Shown: in pieces, positions 5,193 through 6,958 of the stretch
Numbering within the stretch: position 1 is the stretch's first letter
Layout: every line of letters begins with the position of its first letter
Assembly (NCBI GenBank): GCA_905215195.1
Contig: CAJMPF010000091.1
Span: 1-6,958 of the forward strand
Reading direction: 5' to 3'
Origin: an uncultured bacterium
GTDB taxonomy: Bacteria; Actinomycetota; Coriobacteriia; Coriobacteriales; Coriobacteriaceae
Length of the DNA stretch: 6,958 bases
Notes under the pieces: model-generated
Databases searched by the model: none
What the model was told of the DNA's origin: nothing
Seen by the model: only the letters and a program-made list of their open reading frames with translations
Program-made: the position numbers and the translations under genes

Positions 5193-6353
5193 ATGCAGAT
5201 GGTCGAGTGGATAGTTAAGCGCGCGCAGGGCGATCGTGCGTGTGTGGGCACGTTAGCGGGCATGGTGTGTATTGTCGCCAATGTGGCGCTTTGTGCTGCG
5301 AAGGGCGCAATTGGTGTGCTGTCGGGATCGGTTTCGATTGTGGCGGATGCCATGAACAACCTGTCCGATGCCAGCTCGAATATCGTGAGCGTGCTGGGCT
5401 TTAAGCTGGCGAGCAAGCCGGCCGACCCCGAGCATCCTTACGGCCACGGTCGCTATGAGTATCTCTCGGGATTGGTCGTGGCGGCGCTCGTGCTGCTGAT
5501 TGGCGTTGAGCTGGTGAAGTCCTCGGTTGAGCGCGTCATCCACCCCGAACCTGTCGAGTTCTCGCTTGCCCTGGTGGCAGTTCTCGTGCTTTCGATGGTT
5601 GTTAAGCTGTGGATGGCGGCCCTCAACCAAAAGCTCGGAGATCGCATTGAGTCCGAGACGTTGCATGCGACCGCGCAGGATTCCAAGAACGATGTTCTTG
5701 CCACGGGCGCCGTACTGGCGTGCGCAATTGTTTCGCAGGCGACGGGCATCAACCTTGACGCTTGGGTCGGCCTTGCCGTTGGTGCCTATATTGGCTGGAG
5801 CGGCTTTGAACTCATCCAGGATACGGTGAGCCCGCTTTTGGGACAGACGCCCGATCCTAAGCTGGTCAAGCACATTCGAGACAAGATCATGAGCTATCCC
5901 GGCGTTTTGGGCGTTCACGATCTGATGGTTCACGACTATGGCCCGGGCAGGAAGTTCGCAAGCGCTCACGCCGAGATGGCGGCCGAAGCCAGCCCGATGG
6001 AAAGTCACGACACGCTCGATAACATCGAGCAGGCGTTTAGGAACGAAGACGGCATGATTGTCACGCTCCATTACGACCCCATCGTGACCGACGATCCCAA
6101 GGTGGCGAGCATGCGTTTACGCATTAACGCCATGGCCCAACAGATCGATAGCCGCCTTTCGATTCACGATCTGCGCTGTGTGCCGGGTCCCACGCACACC
6201 AACGTGATCTTTGACTGCGTGCGTCCCTCGGATCTGCAAATGAGTGCCGAGGACCTAAAGCACGAGTTGGCACAACGGGTCGAATCGGAATATCCCAAGT
6301 CGGTTGCCAAGATTACGATCGACGAGGACTATGTAGGCCATACCCACGAGTAG
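5193..6353 (+). CDS. Cation diffusion facilitator family transporter, manganese-exporter type
   Basis: This 386-residue metal/proton antiporter of the inner membrane probably exports a divalent cation. It has six predicted membrane helices (about 18-44, 46-70, 91-110, 122-143, 159-184, 188-208) and the family motif HPYGHGRYEYLSGL (81-94). The metal-site residues are Asn55 and Asp59 in helix 2 (NNLSD) and Asp163 and Asp167 in helix 5 (DSKND). They stand where zinc-type YiiP has Asp45/Asp49 and His153/Asp157. NxxxD with DxxxD is the pattern known from manganese exporters such as MntE, so Mn(II) is the inferred substrate. The cytoplasmic dimerisation domain (about 215-298) is followed by about 85 more residues that look like a second copy (305-386). 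ATG 5199, with GGGGG 9 nt upstream, is an alternative start two codons later. The gene is likely a unit separate from the acc genes because a terminator precedes it. Confidence 0.88.
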   Translation: MQMVEWIVKRAQGDRACVGTLAGMVCIVANVALCAAKGAIGVLSGSVSIVADAMNNLSDASSNIVSVLGFKLASKPADPEHPYGHGRYEYLSGLVVAALVLLIGVELVKSSVERVIHPEPVEFSLALVAVLVLSMVVKLWMAALNQKLGDRIESETLHATAQDSKNDVLATGAVLACAIVSQATGINLDAWVGLAVGAYIGWSGFELIQDTVSPLLGQTPDPKLVKHIRDKIMSYPGVLGVHDLMVHDYGPGRKFASAHAEMAAEASPMESHDTLDNIEQAFRNEDGMIVTLHYDPIVTDDPKVASMRLRINAMAQQIDSRLSIHDLRCVPGPTHTNVIFDCVRPSDLQMSAEDLKHELAQRVESEYPKSVAKITIDEDYVGHTHE

Positions 6354-6392
6354 GGCTGCGCCTGCAAAGCAAGCTATACAGAAGGGGAGAAT

Positions 6393-6958
6393 ATGAAGCG
6401 TCTATATCTACTCCGCCACGGCCAGACAGAATTCAACGTTAAAAAGCTGGTCCAGGGTCGCTGCGATTCACCGCTCACCGATTTGGGCCGTCAGCAAGCC
6501 GGGATGGCAGCCGCATGGCTCAAAGCCCACAACGTCGTTCCCGACAAAGTGGCCTCATCACCCTTAGGCCGAGCCATGGACACAGCTCAGCTCGTCGCAT
6601 GCGAGCTCCTCGGCCCGGACGCAGCAGTCGAGCCCTGCGAAGGCATCATCGAGCGCTGCTACGGCACCTTCGAAGAAGGGCCCCACGATGCCCTTCCCAC
6701 CGACGTCTGGGATCCGGGCGAGGACCTGGTCCCCTTCGGAGGAGAGGGAAGCAAAGCGTTGCAAGAACGCATGGTAGCCACCCTCACCAATCTCATGGGC
6801 GCCGAGGGCATAGAAACCCTCCTAGCAGTAAGCCACGGCAGCGCCAGCCGCCAATTCATCAAGGCTGCAGCCCCAGAGGGCTTCGAGCTCCCAGCAAAAC
6901 TCCCCAACTGCGCCATCATGATCTTCGATTTTGACGAAGCAAAGCCACAAGCAGAAGG
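6393..6958 (+). CDS. Histidine phosphatase family protein (phosphoglycerate mutase-like), 3'-truncated
   Basis: The frame is open from ATG 6393 to the end of the window, giving 188 residues with the stop not reached. The binding site AGGGG (6383-6387) lies 5 nt before the ATG. The protein has the family signature LLRHGQTEFN (6-15), whose His9 is the phosphate-accepting residue, and SSPLGRAMDTAQ (55-66) with Arg60. Glu87 lies in IERCYGTFEEG, and VSHGS (146-150) supplies the second His, His148. All the expected catalytic residues are present. Family members act as phosphoglycerate mutases, cobalamin-pathway phosphatases (CobC) or broad phosphatases; the sequence alone does not decide which. It starts 39 nt after the CDF gene and may be co-transcribed with it. 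Its codon use differs clearly from the upstream genes: Leu is mostly ctc/cta, Val rarely gtg, Phe mostly ttc. Confidence 0.88.
   Translation, partial: MKRLYLLRHGQTEFNVKKLVQGRCDSPLTDLGRQQAGMAAAWLKAHNVVPDKVASSPLGRAMDTAQLVACELLGPDAAVEPCEGIIERCYGTFEEGPHDALPTDVWDPGEDLVPFGGEGSKALQERMVATLTNLMGAEGIETLLAVSHGSASRQFIKAAAPEGFELPAKLPNCAIMIFDFDEAKPQAE

Noticed and set aside
5193..6353. Zinc exporter of the YiiP/ZitB type
   Set aside because: The helix-5 His expected for zinc CDF proteins is Asp163 and the helix-2 Asp is Asn55, so manganese is the better inference.
6515..6934. A 139-codon Arg-rich open frame on the plus strand
   Set aside because: It is a shifted-frame shadow of the histidine phosphatase gene, whose frame from 6393 carries all the family motifs.

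Overview
The window looks like chromosomal DNA from a high-GC Gram-positive gut-type bacterium. A Collinsella-like member of the Coriobacteriia is my best guess. The grounds are the GC-rich coding style, the accB-fabZ-accC-accDA gene order, the fused AccD-AccA protein, and a GACAAAAGGAC-type inverted repeat that I associate, from memory only, with Collinsella intergenic DNA. The assignment is an inference; no species marker is present. All six genes read on the + strand.

Positions 1-3794 are the tail of a type II fatty acid synthesis operon, in the order seen in Lactobacillales fab clusters. They hold the 3' part of accB (biotin carboxyl carrier), fabZ (3-hydroxyacyl-ACP dehydratase), accC (biotin carboxylase) and a single gene joining accD and accA (carboxyltransferase). 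Together they make malonyl-CoA from acetyl-CoA, and FabZ performs the dehydration step of chain elongation. accC is broken: about 13 nt that the family alignment requires are missing at 1679-1682. The reading frame shifts there, and the two halves of an otherwise normal protein lie in different frames. This is either a real lesion or a consensus/assembly error.

Positions 3795-5119 hold a PTS EIIC-type membrane protein with no EIIA or EIIB domain, close behind accDA. Related dyad elements occur at both of its ends (3789-3819 and 5058-5080). A rho-independent terminator at 5088-5119 probably closes the transcription unit.

Positions 5120-6353 hold a possible promoter and a cation diffusion facilitator. 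Its metal-site residues (NxxxD in TM2, DxxxD in TM5) are of the manganese-exporter type, and its cytoplasmic tail seems to contain two related ferredoxin-like modules.

Positions 6393-6958 hold a histidine phosphatase (phosphoglycerate mutase-like) that runs off the end. Its third-codon-position composition (C and A rich) is opposite to that of the upstream genes (G and T rich), which suggests a different history or a change of strand. No RNA genes, CRISPR array, insertion sequence or integrase were seen. I do not see a clearly new system. The points most worth a second look are the accC lesion, the dyad elements around the orphan EIIC, the duplicated tail of the CDF protein and the composition switch.
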